From: JBHIFB01 sp046760905
GTDB taxonomy: Bacteria; Gemmatimonadota; CAZMKB01
Direction: 5' to 3'
Assembly (NCBI GenBank): GCA_046760905.1
Contig: JBHIFB010000071.1
Location: 1-15,519, forward strand
Length of the DNA: 15,519 bases
The position numbers and the translations under genes were made by a program. The notes under the pieces were generated by a model, which was not told the DNA's origin, did not search any database, and was given only the letters and a program-made list of their open reading frames with translations. This document shows positions 14,210 to 15,519 of the stretch, one piece after another; the stretch's first letter is position 1; each line of letters starts with the position of its first letter.

Positions 14210-15388
14210 ATGACAAAAAGCCGGTTCGAGAACAGCCAAGGCCCCCTTTATAAAGACAGGAACCTGCAGATCATCTTCTGCGTGACTCTTATGGTTGTGA
14301 TGTCAATCTCAAGCATCACTCCTGCCTTTCCTAAGATAGTCAGAGAGCTTGGAATATCATCCCGGTCGGTAGGGCTGCTCATCACCGTTTTCACATTTCC
14401 CGGCATCTTTCTCACACCTGTCCTGGGTGTGCTTGCTGACAGATATGGGAGGAGGAGGATCCTGGTGCCTTCGCTTCTTCTCTTCGCCATTGCGGGTGGA
14501 GCGTGTTCCCTCGTCAGAGATTTCGAAGCCCTTATCACATTGAGATTTTTCCAGGGTGTGGGCGCATCATCCCTCGGGGCAATCAACGTGACGATCATAG
14601 GAGATCTGTACTCGGGGAATCAGCGTACCGCCGCGATGGGATACAACGCTAGTGTATTGAGCGTCGGCACCGCAGTGTATCCAGCCATCGGTGGAGCTCT
14701 GGCGACGTTCGAGTGGTATTATCCTTTCGCGCTGCCAATCATTGCGGCTCCTGTTGCACTCCTCGTAATCTTCCGGTTAAGGAATCCTGAACCGGTGAGC
14801 GATCAGCACTTCAGGGAATATCTGCTAAGTGCCTGGGAGAGTATTATCGATAAAAGAGTAATCGGACTCTTCATAGCGAGCATCGGCACCTTTGTAATTC
14901 TCTTCGGCGCCTACCTCACCTGTTTTCCGCTTTTGATGGGGGAGGAGTTTCAAGCCTCTCCCTTCGTGATCGGCATTTTCATGTCGACGATGTCGCTTTC
15001 AACAGCACTCACATCTTCCCAGCTTGGAAGGCTTGCGAGATCATTTTCCGAAAGAGGCCTCCTCAGGTTGTCATACCTTCTATATGCCGCTGCACTTATT
15101 GCAATACCGCTTGCACCGCATATATGGATCCTTCTCATCCCGATCCTATTGTCGGGGATCGCCGCTGCCATGAACATGCCTACAATACAGACTCTGCTTG
15201 CGGGGTTAGCGCCGATGAGACATCGCGCCGCCTTCATGTCGATCAACGGCATGGTCCTGCGTATCGGGCAAACGCTAGGACCCCTCATAGTTGGTGTCAT
15301 CCTGTCTGTGTGGGGACTCGCCGGTGCATTTTATACCAGTGCGGTAATGGCTTTTCTTATGATTCTGCTGGTTATTATTTTAATATAG
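14210..15388 (+). CDS. Major facilitator superfamily transporter (12 TM, probable drug/metabolite efflux)
   Basis: This is an inner-membrane secondary transporter. From ATG 14210 the product is 392 residues with twelve predicted hydrophobic segments, beginning with NLQIIFCVTLMVVMSISSIT and ending with TM12 at the very C-terminus (MILLVIILI). The loop between TM2 and TM3 carries MFS motif A, GVLADRYGRRRI, at about residue 73. TM4 has LRFFQGVGASS. TM5 has SVGTAVYPAIGGALA, which resembles antiporter motif C with GP replaced, suggesting proton-coupled export of the DHA1 type. The substrate cannot be told. GGGAAAGG lies just before ATG 14210. An in-frame ATG at 14159 would add 17 residues but has no SD. 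No regulator of a typical efflux operon is adjacent; whether it is linked to the PAS protein is unknown. Confidence 0.88.
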   Translation: MTKSRFENSQGPLYKDRNLQIIFCVTLMVVMSISSITPAFPKIVRELGISSRSVGLLITVFTFPGIFLTPVLGVLADRYGRRRILVPSLLLFAIAGGACSLVRDFEALITLRFFQGVGASSLGAINVTIIGDLYSGNQRTAAMGYNASVLSVGTAVYPAIGGALATFEWYYPFALPIIAAPVALLVIFRLRNPEPVSDQHFREYLLSAWESIIDKRVIGLFIASIGTFVILFGAYLTCFPLLMGEEFQASPFVIGIFMSTMSLSTALTSSQLGRLARSFSERGLLRLSYLLYAAALIAIPLAPHIWILLIPILLSGIAAAMNMPTIQTLLAGLAPMRHRAAFMSINGMVLRIGQTLGPLIVGVILSVWGLAGAFYTSAVMAFLMILLVIILI

Positions 15389-15408
15389 CTGTATAGCCCG
15401 GCAGTAAA

Positions 15409-15519
15409 ATGCTGGCAACCATCTTTATTCCTACCATTATTCATTATGTGGAGTTTCCCCAGTTTTTCTGGAACTTAGTGGTCGCGTTCGCAATTACGGT
15501 AACATATTATCACTCTGGG
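15409..15519 (+). CDS. Possible membrane protein N-terminus running off the window
   Basis: From ATG 15409 a frame stays open for 37 codons to the window end. It reads MLATIFIPTIIHYVEFPQFF and then WNLVVAFAITVTYYHSG. The strongly hydrophobic, aromatic composition looks like one or two membrane segments. There is no clear SD for the ATG, and a GTG at 15448 is another possible start. With only 111 bp, chance openness is quite possible, so this is tentative. I do not recognise the family. Confidence 0.35.
   Translation, partial: MLATIFIPTIIHYVEFPQFFWNLVVAFAITVTYYHSG

Noticed and set aside
15398..15415. CCGGCA-loop-TGCTGG hairpin after the MFS gene, possible terminator
   Set aside because: Six pairs with one G-U, and no run of T follows; not a convincing intrinsic terminator.
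1..15519. CRISPR arrays, insertion sequences, toxin-antitoxin pairs, phage or defence genes
   Set aside because: I looked on both strands and saw no regularly spaced repeats, transposase or integrase motifs, or paired small genes of these kinds.

Overview
The window is a stretch of bacterial chromosome with about half G+C, by eye. Every convincing gene lies on the + strand. The genes point to a Gram-negative, diderm-type bacterium: non-mevalonate isoprenoid synthesis (dxs, ispA-type synthase), the two halves of ADP-heptose synthesis for LPS core (rfaE1, rfaE2), and a glycogen synthase. AGA/AGG arginine codons and ATA isoleucine codons are frequent. Several genes start with GTG, and most have clear GGAG-type ribosome binding sites. 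I cannot name the phylum from sequence alone; the mixture would suit a deltaproteobacterial-type lineage or an uncultivated candidate phylum.

Region 1 (1-13098) is a dense co-directional array of 13 genes with gaps of about 32 bp or less and several overlaps: folD (5' end missing), xseA, xseB, a polyprenyl synthase (ispA-like), dxs, nadK, recN, a galT-like nucleotidyltransferase, glgA, rfaE1, rfaE2, rph and an rdgB-type XTP/dITP pyrophosphatase. It probably forms one or a few long transcripts. The products cover C1-folate metabolism, DNA repair (ExoVII, RecN), isoprenoid precursors, NADP supply, sugar-nucleotide and glycogen metabolism, LPS heptose activation, tRNA 3' maturation and nucleotide-pool cleaning. 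NadK makes the NADP(H) used by FolD and by the step after Dxs. The GalT-like protein sits directly before glycogen synthase, so a role in nucleotide-glucose metabolism is plausible. RNase PH trims tRNA 3' ends, but the downstream tRNA gene already encodes its CCA.

Region 2 (13099-13485) is non-coding apart from a tRNA-Pro(UGG) at 13169-13244 with its own consensus-like promoter. The 241 bp after the tRNA is AT-richer and holds a short direct repeat and a 10-bp palindrome, but no convincing gene.

Region 3 (13486-15519) looks accessory. It holds a short PAS-HisKA protein with an intact phospho-acceptor histidine box but no ATPase domain, then a 12-TM major facilitator transporter, then the start of an open hydrophobic reading frame that runs off the window.

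I found no CRISPR array, insertion sequence, phage gene or defence system. Most of the window is conserved housekeeping. The points most worth a second look are the catalytic-domain-less kinase fragment, the HxH-variant GalT next to glgA, and an altered conserved GD motif in the polyprenyl synthase.
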